A DNA stretch of 64,000 nucleotides from Toxoplasma gondii ME49 (Eukaryota; Apicomplexa; Conoidasida; Eucoccidiorida; Sarcocystidae): positions 3,374,289-3,438,288 of the forward strand of contig NC_031479.1 of the NCBI RefSeq assembly GCF_000006565.2. Reading direction: 5' to 3'. The notes under the pieces were generated by a model. It was not told the origin of the DNA. It worked only from the letters and a program-made list of their open reading frames with translations, and ran no database searches. The translations under genes were made by a program, and so were the position numbers. Positions 44,765 through 56,204 of the stretch are shown here, one piece after another. The stretch's first letter is position 1. Each line of letters opens with the position of its first letter.

Positions 44765-45893
44765 ACCGCCGAGTCGATAACCAGACACACTGCGAGTTGG
44801 GAGAAATATCCGTATCTGTCTCGAAAAGTGGTTTTGCACAACACTTCTCTGTCGCAGTGAGTACCGTTTCTCGTCGAGTTCCAAGACTTCTTGCCACTGC
44901 AGTTGCGTGAGTGTTTTACCTAACCTGGACGGACGCTACTGAATGCCGAATATAAAAAAACTCCAGATCCGTAAAGTTCGTCTCCAATTCAGAGGCCTTC
45001 AAGCGTCGCACACCTGCGTTGCGACTCTCTCTATAGGAGCCGTAACTGTGAAAGCTGGATAAAAACGAAACTGGCGATGGACAAACAGAGCTCACCGGTA
45101 GCTTTAGCGATGCTTTTATCCAAGAAGAGGAAGTATTCGCAGACATTTTGCGACACAGAAGTAGGAACAAGGGACAGGGAACCGTTCTAAGATACGAAAG
45201 AAAAAGAAAACGATGTTACGAAACAGTTGACTATCTTCATCTGTTAATGACCTATGCTGAGTGTTTCTCTCGTGCTTGACTGGAGTAATCTTGCAAGCGG
45301 CTTCTGATTCGGTGGAATCGGGTAGTGCTCTTTCATTTCCAGAATTTCCATTCACCACGTTGTATCGATTGTTTGTGAAAGGACGCAAAACTCGAGAGCT
45401 ACCAGTACATCTGCCCACATATCTCTTTAGAACAAGGGAATTTATAGATTTCTCGGGTCTTCGATACCATGTCATCTTCAGACTGCTTTCAGAGCTGCGA
45501 TACTTGCTGTAGGCCCACGCCTTTCGCGTAGCTTGTAAAGAAAACAGCATAAACGTGTAGGTAAGGCCATATCACACACCTTTGAATCTGCACTGTTTGC
45601 CAGCTCTGCCGCAGTTCCTGCAGCTTCCTGAAAGTGCAAAACCCTTTGAAAAAATACACCTTTACAGCAAGTGAGTCTTCGCAAGGTCCTGTTCGCGCAT
45701 TCCATCATTCTTTCGCGCGATGAAGACGCTGAAAGGTAATTTCTTTAGAGACGACGACGCCGTGGTTGATCGTGCTCTCACATTCTAGAAAGACGATACT
45801 GAGAGTTTCTTTTTGCGAGCAGCTGTCCCAGGGGGCAGGCTCTTGACATGAATTAGGCATGAAGAAGACCACGGCGAAAACAGGTTTACACAA
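44765..45893. other. Spacer downstream of MUTYH
   Basis: About 1.1 kb with only weak ORFs; the longest is 144 codons on the minus strand (45116-45550) with no motif. It presumably holds the MUTYH 3' end and the promoter of the small basic gene. Nothing specific is recognisable. Confidence 0.4.
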
Positions 45894-46284
45894 ATGAGAG
45901 TGTACCGCACGGACTGGTACCACCCAGACAAGCTTCTTGCAGAGCCGACCAAAAACAAGATGGCAACTAAAAAGTGGAAACGTCGGCTGGAGGTGGCAAA
46001 GCAGTGGCCATTCAGGATTCGTCTTCAGTCGAGGAAACCGGAGAAAACGGATTTTCTTGGATCACCACGGACGTTAACAAGCGGTGAGACGTGCTGCGAG
46101 ATTCTTTGCTTGCCATTCCTTCTATGACAAGAATGCTGCTCATGAAACCTTTTAATTCTTGGCAGTGAAAAACATCCACCTTTGGAAAAAACGGATTCCG
46201 TCACGCGAGCACATAAGCACATTTATGCAAAAAAACGAATCTCGGTTTCGCGGCTATACATACGCCTTGGGCCAAACTATTTGA
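45894..46284 (+). CDS. Small, strongly basic two-exon protein (102 aa), possible ribosomal or RNA-binding protein
   Basis: ATG at 45894 sits in an A-rich start context (ACACAA before ATG). Exon 1 45894-46083 ends at a GTGAGA donor in phase 1. Exon 2 46166-46284 follows TTTTAATTCTTGGCAG and ends at TGA. The phases match. The product begins MRVYRTDWYHPDKLL, has a KKWKRRLEVAKQWPFRIRL core, crosses the junction at RTLTS-VKNIHLWKKRIPSRE and ends YTYALGQTI. It is rich in Lys, Arg and Trp, with no signal peptide or TM, which is the composition of small (mito)ribosomal or nucleic-acid-binding proteins. I do not recognise the family. The intron is only 82 bases. It starts 1.1 kb downstream of MUTYH on the same strand. 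Confidence 0.55.
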
Positions 46285-46399
46285 AGACCTTTCAAGATGT
46301 AGTTCTTGCTAGTCTCTGAATTCTAGAGGGCGAATTTCAAGAGGAAACGGCAATTCCTTCTTTCCTCGATCCCTCTTTGTCGCGGTGCGCTCAGTCTCT

Positions 46400-47773
46400 A
46401 TGAAACTTGTGCTTTTGCCTCTGATTCGCGTTCCGCCGAGACACTTTGTATCCGCTTTCTTTTGCGAATTTAGCGAATTCCGACATTTTGTGACCATTTC
46501 ACTCCGGCTTTCTCTTCCATTCGTGCTTTCCCCTTCTTCTCAGACCGACCGAGACACAGAGAGATATGAGAATTTGACTTCTGCCCACGAGATCTGCGCT
46601 CATTTTTGTGTCGCAAGCTGTCTGACGGACTGCAGCGAGCAGTGCCGTCGTGAACAAGACAGGACGCCAGCGGTGAGGTAAGGGATTTCAAAGTCGACAG
46701 ACTTCAGTCCCAGCATTGACCTACAGGTCCGCTCCGATGCTGAAGGAATTCTATCGAAAACCGCAAACGTTTGTGTTTTCCTCCTTGACTACTGTTTAGC
46801 GAAACTGCGGTGCTTCGGATCTCGGGTGGTGCCGTCCAGCCCGGGGAATTAATCTATTTTTCGACTTCGGCGATCCGTTTCAGAATTGCAAGAGGGAAAT
46901 GCTGCTTTCTCAGAAATTCAAATGTCTCGATTTTCCTGAGTGCTTTCCGATACCCTGTAGTTTCCTCCCGCGCAGCCGGGATTTATGCGCCGTGTCGATT
47001 GTCGAGCTAACTGATGTCAATCGACACTCGTGGCGCCGTTTTTTTTTCGCGAAAACACACTGGAGATGCGCACTTCAAAAGCAGATGCATGTCGAACGAG
47101 CCGGGCTGTCTCAGCCCCATCGTGAAAACGCGCTTTTTCGTTCTTTTCTAGGCAATTCGCTGCCTTTCGTCGGCGCCAAATTCGCGCGGCCCCTTCTGTG
47201 TGGCTGGACAAGAAGCGAAGGGTGAGGAAAGCGAATTTCTGCGGAGTTTGTATGGCGCAGAACTTCTTCTGGAGAAATTCCAGTTCGCTCTCTTCAACTT
47301 TTTCTCTATCTGTGGGAGCGCTGGGGTGAGAGCAAAAGCCCCTAGCTGTCGAGAGCCGCTTTTCTTCGAGGTCACATGCTGCCCGGTGACGTAAGAGAAC
47401 AAGACACGACTCCTGGCGCAGAGCGTCTGAAGAAAGTTTCTCCTGGAGACTTTTTCTTTTCATTGAAAGCTTTGGCGTCACTTTTTTTCTCTTCTCGCTC
47501 TTCGCAAGTCCCCTCGAAACGCAGAGCGTATATCCGTCCGGTGAGCTGGACAAGGGCGCTTCGATTGATCGCCGATTCGTCGACGCTTCTCCCCTGCTCT
47601 CCCTCACTGTTTTCCCTCAACTTCCCTCCTCGACATCTTCAAGCCCAACCCACTCAAGTACTCAATCCTCTGCATATTCCTTTCTTTCTTTACGTCTACA
47701 TCTACACCCGTGTACTTTGCCCGTACACTCATTCCGTGAAATCTATGCGTGAAGTCACATCCACAAAAACCTA

Positions 47774-47809
<36 letters not shown>

Positions 47810-47877
47810 GCTCTTATATTTACATATGTATATATTTGCATCTGAATAATTTTTTCGAACTCATGCGTACACAGTGT

Positions 47878-47910
<33 letters not shown>

Positions 47911-48266
47911 ATGCATATGAATGAAAGAATGCAGTTCTGTTTTTCTCTCCAGCACAAGAGTCTGCTGTCGTTCGCATTTCTGGCGGTGGAACCCACAAAG
48001 CGGTGCTGGAGCTCGTCGACGAGTTCGCTTGCCTTTTTTCTTGCCGTCTTCGCATTTCGACTTTTGTCTCGGAACACGCAACCAGCTTGACGGGGAACGT
48101 CCGGCATGAACCACTTTCGCCTCATTTGTTTCCTCGATTTTCTCTGTTCTTCCTGCATCTCTGGACGCATTTTCCTTGTCTTTGGGAATACCATCGTTTT
48201 CCCTTTGGCAACAGACGATCACTTTCAGTTTTCCTCTTCTCGCCTTTATCTTCCTTCGTTGCATAA
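46400..48266 (+). CDS. Tentative four-exon hypothetical gene
   Basis: Possible exons 46400-46672, 47152-47390, 47509-47540 and 47953-48266 (TAA) join in phase with good splice sites (donors GTGAGG, GTAAGA, GTGAGC; acceptors after Py tracts) to give about 285 residues. Exon 1 starts MKLVLLPLIRVPPRHF and holds the Cys cluster ICAHFCVASCLTDCSEQC. Exon 2 includes EFLRSLYGAELLLEKFQFALFNFF. Another donor in exon 2 (GTGAGA after 47327) would put the last exons in a different frame, so the C-terminal half is unreliable. It starts only about 115 bases after the small basic gene. No family recognised; the exons at 46544-46672 and 47152-47390 are the best-supported pieces. Confidence 0.3.
47780..47912. 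repeat. Two (AT)n runs in the 47.8-kb intron or spacer
   Basis: Pure AT runs at about 47780-47809 and 47886-47912, about 75 bases apart. Confidence 0.9.
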
Positions 48267-49764
48267 GAGAAAAGCAACGGACAGCTCCTCGCTGTTCCTG
48301 TTGTCTTCTGGAACCTCAGCTGTTGTCTTACGCGGCTTCTTCGGCATTTCCACGTGACGTTTGTTCTCTATCTCCGTCGCCTCCCCCTTGTTTGATGAGG
48401 CGTTCGTTTTTCTCTCGTGGTTGTCGTTTCTGACTCACTCTCTCCTTCATAGATTGGAGTGTCTGCGGACCCTGAAGTTTCTTTGCGCGGTCGAGTGTCG
48501 TTTAGGTCGCGCTTCCCCTTCGCGCTGCTCGTCAGTTTTCTCGGTTTTGTCTCGTCTCTCTCGCCTCAGTAAAAAGCTCGGCTTGCCTTTCTTCTCGTGC
48601 TGCAGTTCCTGCCTCCGCTCCTCCTGGTTGTCTTCTTCTGTGGTGGTTTCTGTCCGCGTCTGGCGTTGTTTTTGGAGCTTGCCCTCTGCTTCCTCGTCCT
48701 TTTTCGCGGGCTCCTTTTTCGAGTTTTTCTTTGTTACCGGGATGAAAAAATTCACTTCTTTCGGAGGCGGCTCTGGCAGCCGCAAAAAGGAGGCTGCGGC
48801 GAACGCGGGCGAACAGCGAGCTCAAGGTCGAGAAAATGCAGGTAGAGAGCGGAGAGAATCGAGACGGAGCAAGAAGCCAAGAAGATTAAACGCAGGAATA
48901 AGACACTAAACAGAGGGGAGCAGTGGGAGGGAGAGAGAGAGAAAACAGGAGAAAGAGAGAGACAGAAAGCGAAAGAGAAGGAAAGAGAAAAGGAAGGGAG
49001 AAGCGACGAACAAGGTTGCCGCATCCCGAGAGAGCCAAGGGAAGGAAAAAAAGCAGCCGGCGAGGGTGCAACGACACAGAGGGAGAGAGAGAGTCGACGG
49101 GTCGGAGGAGAGATGAGGGAAAAACAGACAGGGAGCGAACGTATGAGGAGAAAACAAAGTGAGCGCGCGAGAAGAAGAGAGCAGGGGAGCCTCCAAAAGA
49201 GGGAACAAGAGAAGCACAAAGGAAGCACGGAGAGGGTCGTGGAGAGAAAGAGACAAGAGACAAAGAGAGACGTACCGTCTGTGAATGCGGCTCTGTGTCC
49301 CGGACGGGTATCCTTGAAAGCACCTTCATTCGTTTCTTCGTTTCTCCTTTTTAGGAGCGTTTTCGTTTTCGCTAGACAGCTCTGCTGTCCGTTTTCTTCG
49401 AAATGGACGTTCCTCTTTCGCGGTTCGAACGAAGGCACCACTGGAGCCATTTGTGTCAACAGAAATAGCGTGTCAGAATCAATGGATGGAAAAGCGACAA
49501 AAACCGTAGAAAGGTGGCTTGTCTCCTCTTCACTTGTTCCTTCAGGTTCCGAGCTCGACTCAAGGTAAAAAGGACGAGAATGCACTTCCACGCAGAGAGA
49601 CGTGGAGGCACAGCGCAGCTTAAGGAAGTTGACAGTCAGACACAGCGGCATCTTCAGCGTCGAAGACAACGCAACGCGTTTTATCTTCACTCGGAACACC
49701 AGAAAACAACACTGTTTCAGAGAACTAGAGCATACGACTACCGCCACAGCACACATACAAATAC

Positions 49765-49818
<54 letters not shown>

Positions 49819-50312
49819 GTATATATATGTATATGTTTATATATATCTTCGGGGGATTGCATGTGGCTCATGTGAATTGCATGTGATCCCCGAGTCTCGA
49901 GACTCCGAGAAATAAAGGTGCGTTTCACACGTAGATAGATTCGCGCATGCGTTTCCTGGACTCTCCTCTTTCTCCTTCGTGCTTCGAGAGATTTGACAAC
50001 ACTGGAAAGAGACCATTTCTCCAAGTGTCACCCGCGAGAACCTGCCTTTCGTCGCGGAAAACGCTTCACCGTGGCTGCGCGTTTTTCTTGACAGTATGCG
50101 TGCTCTCTCTTCTGCTCTCGTGATCCCCTCATCCGGTTTTGTTGTGCCTCTGCTCTTGCAGCCTTCCCTCTTTCGTCTCTCTCTTGTTCTCTCTCCGTTT
50201 TTCGCTTGTCTCGCCTGCGCCTCGCTCGCCTCGCTCTCGACAGGGAGGCCATCTCTGTCTCGCAACGCTCTGGTCTCTCTGTCTGTGTTTGCCTTCCTCC
50301 GCATGCAGCACG
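48267..50312. other. Pyrimidine/purine-skewed spacer and leader of the coiled-coil gene
   Basis: About 2 kb. 48500-48720 is Py-rich, about 48900-49260 is strongly purine-rich on the plus strand, 49765-49855 is an AT/GT microsatellite, and 50090-50300 is Py-rich just before the start codon. The 334-codon minus-strand ORF (48752-49756) is a Ser/Leu/Phe artefact of the purine-rich tract. No gene is supported. Confidence 0.5.
49765..49855. repeat. (AT)n then (GTATAT)n microsatellite upstream of the coiled-coil gene
   Basis: About 40 bases of pure AT followed by GTATATAT units. Confidence 0.9.
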
Positions 50313-53300
50313 ATGAATGAACTGGAGATGTTGCGAGCAGAGAACGCTCATCTGAAGCGGCTCATCGAACAGCAGCAGGAAGCGCAGGTGGTCGGCGGCG
50401 AGGATCCAGCGAGGTGACTGGCGCGGAGGAAGCAAGGGAGGGAAGAGCAGAGGGAAGAGAAAAAGGCGATGATCCACGACTGAGATGGACAACAGGTCAT
50501 TTGGAGGGAGATGGCATTTGAACAGCCAAAAAAGTTGAATACACTGAAGCAAAGTGGAAATGTCGTCACGTCCTTGTTCATCTGCAGGGATTCGCTCTCG
50601 AGGCATATTCTTGCTCAGCTTTTCTATCGCATCTTTGGGAGGTTTTAGACGCGCCTTCGGCCTCGGTTTTGGTTTCTGGACTTTTCTGTCGGCTCTCTGT
50701 TCTCTCTCTCTCGTCTTCGTCGCCGATTCTCGCCCTGCGATGCTTCAGAATTGTTTGATTTATCTCCGCAAACGTCCTGCACAGAGAAACATTCTTCTCT
50801 TCTTCTTCGGTTTCTTGTTTCTCCAGAGATGCGGAGGTTGCTCATCTGCGCAGAGAGCGAGACGAGCTTCAGGTGAGTGAAGACGTCGTGTCTCCGTCCT
50901 CGTCTCTCTTTCTCTACTTCCTCATGACTCTCGACCCAAGGACAAGCAGACATGAATCGTGCTTCTGCGGGAGAGAGGAACGACGCCTCTCCAGTCCAAA
51001 GACGCGCTTTCCTCTCGAGGAGCGCTGGACCTCGAGTTCCGGCTAGGCGCGTCGCGAGTGGATGTACACTGCAAACTGCCCTCGTGGCTGGGGGGTCTCT
51101 CTTTCCCTTTAACTGGAAAAAGTCCGAGGGGAAGGGACGGCGACGAGGGTCTCAACAGAGAGAGACAAGGGATCTTAGAGAGAGGGAGAGGGCAGATGCT
51201 CGTCTGTTTCGAATTATTTTGAATCAATACTGATTTCCTTTCTCCAGCCTCAAAGGCAATCTGTTTTCTCTTTACGTTCACATTTTCCATGCAGCGACAA
51301 CTGGCGAACCTGCAGAGCGACTACGAGGCTCTCCAGAGAGACTATGCGAATCTGCAAAGAGACAGGCGAGTTTCCAAGTGTTCACCATGCAGATACACAC
51401 ACATATGTACAAAAGTAGACGTGATACAGCATATGCATATATATATATATATTATATATATACATATTTATAGATTGTTGAAGAGGTGTATACGAGTGCC
51501 GTTGCGAGGGAACTCACCTTCAATTGAGACGTTCCGAAACCCTCTCTCCGTGGTGGACTCTTTTTTTTTGGACTCCTTTCACTTTGGATTCCTCTCTCTT
51601 GCTTGAGTTTCTTTTGCGTTCCCATTCCGTTTCTGTCTCGTTTTCTCCTCGCTCCCTGTCCTTCTCCCCCCTGTTCTCTCTCTTCTTCTTCTATGTCGGT
51701 TTGGCTCACGTCTGCTCTCCTTGTTTTAATCTCTTCGCAGTCTTCTCGCCGTTGTATTTCTCCTTCAATTGTCCTCGTTCTTTTTGGTTCTCTCCGTTTG
51801 CAGGCGCCTTGAAGTGAACGAACACCACAGTGAGACGCGGACGGTCGAGGCTCAGATCGAATTCATGAGCCAACAGCATAAACACGAACTCGAGGAAAAG
51901 TGAGCTTTCTTTGCAACCTCGCTTCTGTGGTTCTCTCTCTCCTTTCTCCTCCTTTCTCTTTCTCCTTCTTCTTTCGTCGTTCTCCTTTTCTCGTCGTTCT
52001 CTTTCTGCGTTGTGTTTGTCTTCTGCCTTTTCTTTCTTTATCGTCCTCCTGTTCCTTCTTTTCGTTTCGCTTCCTGGATCACCTCGCGCTTCGCTGTCCA
52101 CCGTCTCGTCTTTCTTCTCTTGCATGTCGGTTTCTTCATGTGCTGTGCTGCCTTCCAAAACATGGACAGGACTTGTCTGCTCTCTCGGTTTTACCATTCT
52201 CCTTGTCTCTCCTGCGCTCGAGTGAACGTAGTCGTCTCTCTCTCTCGCGTTTTGAACAGAAGAAGGCGCTTTCATTTCCTCTCTTCTGGTACTCTGAATG
52301 TTGCATTCAACGCGCAACTGCTCAGATGAGATTACGCGTTGACGGTAAATGCGGTCTTTTATCCATACACAAGTGTGTCTCCGCTTCCTCTAACAGTTCA
52401 CCTTTGCGTGCAATTGCCTGCAGGTGTAAGCCTGCATACAAAACTCTCTGTATATTGACCTCCATAGACTTCTCTCTAACGAGTAAATATCTATCTGTCT
52501 GCATTTATTTATAAATGTTTATATGTAAATATAAATATCTACATGAATATATATATTTATATATAGAATATGCATGTAAATATTCATATGTACTCATACA
52601 TGTAAATGCATCTATCTATCTATCTATCTATCTATATATATATATATATACATATATGTGTACATAGGCATGTAAATGTAGATGAATATATATTTATATA
52701 AATATGTGTATATATATGTATACAAATGCATATTTTTATGTTGATATAGGGAGATCGCGGGCTCGCTCCCGGTTGGTGTTGCGGTTTGCGTTTGCGAGCT
52801 GCAGATGCATGGAGGAATGTCGAGAGAGGTCGACGTGGATGTTTTCAGTTGCGTAGCGAATGTCTTGCGTTTCCCTGGCAGGGAGAGTCGGATTCGCGAC
52901 CTCGAGATGAAGCTCGTCGACTTGGAGCAGGAAGTCGAACTGGCGCAGAGCCCAACACACTTCATTCAGTGAGGGAGTCGCCGAAGGACCGTTTTCGCAT
53001 GTCTCCTACGAAGCGTTGTGTCCCCGGTCTTTCTCTAGACTGGGAAACGGTATCCTCGTAAACGTCCTGCTGTTCTCTCCTGTCTGAGTCAATGCGTCTC
53101 CCCGCATTTGCATCTGCATGCCTTTTTCTACGTCCACGTAGACCCAGTTCCCTGTGCCGTGTGTGGTTTTGTCTGCGGCGTTGTCTGTTAGTCTGAAGAA
53201 GAAGCTGCCATCTGACCTGTTATGCGGCTTTCGCTCTCTCTGTTTTCGTCTGAGTGGGCCTGTGAGTGTCTCTTCGTTTTGGCCTGCCGATCGACCATGT

Positions 53301-56168
53301 CGTCCTTCTCTCTCGCCTCTGCGGCGGTGCGGGAGCCCCTATCGACGTGTGCCTTTCTTTCTGGGCGCTCAGTTTGCAGAACTTTGCTCTCTCTCCACAG
53401 CTTCGCCTGCTTTATTTAGCGCGGGAAGTCTTTCTCGAGCCTAGAGGAAAACACTCGCAGTCTTCAATTTCCTGTGCAGCGTTCGATCCCTAGATATGGA
53501 CGAAATGAAAGAACGAATCGCCGACCTGGAGAAACGACTGCAGGTTGCGAATGCAGACAATCGAAGGCAAGTCCTGACGCGTTCTGTGTTGTCAGAGTCC
53601 ACGGACATCCGTCTCTGGAGTTCCTCCAGGCCCTACGTGGAATCTTCGTCTCTCGAGCCTTCTCTCCCCGGCTTTCGCACTCTCGTCGCTTCTCGCGTTC
53701 TTTTGCGCTCGTTTCCTCGATCGACTGAGTCGAAGGGTTCGAGTGGCGTTTTTCCTCTCCTGCAGAATGTATCCTCTTTTTTCACCGTGGAATGCATCGA
53801 AGTACTCGATTCATCGAGTCAAAATGCTGTTCGAGACTTCTCCCTCATTGACTCACATCGCTCACTTCTCTCGCGACCCCAGTACACTTTAACGCCCGTC
53901 AGAAACGCGCCGTTGCATACGCCTGCATTTGTGTCGTGACTTTTATGGCAGGAGAGAGGTTATCCATGGACTGAGTTTCGTAGGCTAACAATCCGAGATA
54001 ATCGAACGTACGCATGCGGGTGCGTGGACATACTCTGTGGGAAAACGGTGCATATCTGCGGGCACAGGCATGTGTGTACATATGCACACACATGCATACG
54101 CACATAAATAAATAAATAAATAGATATATATATATGTATATAAATATACATAAATATATATACGTCACGAAGAAAGCCAGTTGCTTCTCTCAGCGAAACG
54201 TTTTTGCGTTGCTTGCGTTTCCCCTCAGGCGAGCAGAGGAAGCGGATCGCCTTCGAGAAGAACTGGAGGAGGCGAAACTCAAAGGGGGAGACGAAGGGTG
54301 CGTTGCAGGTTCCCAACACTCTTGCCCTCAGGGGTGGACGTACACCGCGTGGTTCGCCTCTCTTCTGCTTCTCGGCGACGAATCGCAACGCTCTGAGAAA
54401 CCTACAGAGAACGCGCATCCGTGGAAAAGAAGACATGTTTCCAGAAAACAGAACCAAATCTGAGAGTACCTCATTCTCCCATGTCCATCCGCAGACACCG
54501 AGCATCCACCGAAGGCCGACCTGTGCACTATGAACATTTACACATAAACATAAACATTAACGGATATGTCTACATGCTCACATATATGTATTGACATACA
54601 TATCTCTACACACACATATATATGTATATATATATATATATATATACATATATATGTATATTTATGTATATGATATACACATATATACCTTCGTTGACGC
54701 ATGCGCAAGTGCATGCGTGTGGCGTTGTCAGGCGTCCTGTCTCTCCTTTGTCTGTGAGTGTCTGTACTTTAGGTAATTTGTGTCTGTTTCAAAGGCGTGA
54801 GCGGACGCTGTACCGTTTCTGTCGGTCTCTCAGTGAAGAAAATGGAGAGGCTCTGAGCGGACGGAAGTTTCTCTTTTTTTCGCTTGCTCAGCTTCGCATG
54901 GCGCGACGTCAATCGCGTTTGCACCGCTCTCTCCTCATCTGTTTTCTGTCCTTTTTTCCTTTTTTCTGTAGACTCCTCGCCTCGGTGAACGCCGAGAAAG
55001 ATTATTTCAAGGCTCAAGTTGCTGAGCACGAAGCGAAGGCTCAGAATTACCACGACAAAGCGTACGCGTTCGTCGAGGAAGCAGTGTGTCTTCCTTCACT
55101 TTTTTCTCCACTGCCTCTTTCCCTCTATTTCCTGTTTTCGCGGCTTTTCTTCGCTCTGCATTTCCTTGTCAACTCTTTGCTTCGCTGATTGAGTCCCCAT
55201 TTTCTTCGCATTGGCACCAGTGACGCTTGTCTCATTTCACTTTGCTCGCTGTTTCAAGCTTGCGGCGTTCCTCGACTGTCCGCTTCTTCAGAACGCGTCT
55301 CTTTCGAGCGCGCGGCCGCTTCCTTCTCTCTCTCTCTCTCTGTGGTCTCGGTTCCTCGTCCACTTGCCGCGTCGCGCCGCCCTCTCCTCCTTTGCTTCCT
55401 GTCTCTCCGCTTTCCGGTTCGGATATCTCGAGACGCGAGGACGTTCTGTTTGTCGCATGCGGTGCGTCCAGGCGCTGCAGCGCCTTTGTTTCCGTTCTTC
55501 CCCGATGTTTTTGCTGTCGTTCTCGCCAGTTATTTCTCTCGTATTAAATCTCTTCCTTTATGGATTCGCGGCTACGCCCTCTCGCGCAGTGCCCTCCCTC
55601 CACCAACTGTTCCATCTATTCACTGCTTCGTTCTCCTTGGTGTCTCCGCCTCCTCAGGACCGACCTCGAGGCGCAGGCGCAGTCGCTCTCAGAAGAGCTG
55701 CACAGGAAGCAAGAGTAGGCCCTTAGCGCTGCGAGAGAAATCGAAAGCAACATAAATCTTATATGGTAGATTAGCTACTATCTTATACCTTTCTACCGGA
55801 TTGGTTCTATGCCACACCGTCTCCGCAGCCATCTGCATCCACCCAGATCTTTGTTTCTCGCAAAGTTTTCTCTGGATCTGGTTTCCTCTATGCAGCTCTA
55901 TCTCTGCGGATGTATGCACATGCGCATCTGGCTGCTTATCGCCTGTCTGCCACTCTTGCTCTTGCGTTTTTTTACAAAGCGATGCGCCCGCATATCCTCT
56001 GCGGTTGAAGCTTCTCCACGAATAAAACTGTTGGCTTAGCGGCACGCCTGTCCCCAAATCAGTGACATAGCTATATCTACATGTATCTGTGTCTATATCT
56101 ATATGTATCTATATATATCTAGATCTATATGTATCTGTATCAATCTATAGCTATATGTGTCTATATAC

Positions 56169-56204
<36 letters not shown>

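Noticed and set aside
49424..49436. tRNA B-box-like GGTTCGAAC
   Set aside because: No matching A box, acceptor stem or cloverleaf upstream on either strand.
48752..49756. 334-codon minus-strand ORF rich in Leu/Ser/Phe, looking multi-TM
   Set aside because: Produced by a purine-rich plus-strand tract; the hydrophobicity is compositional and all three minus-strand frames look alike.
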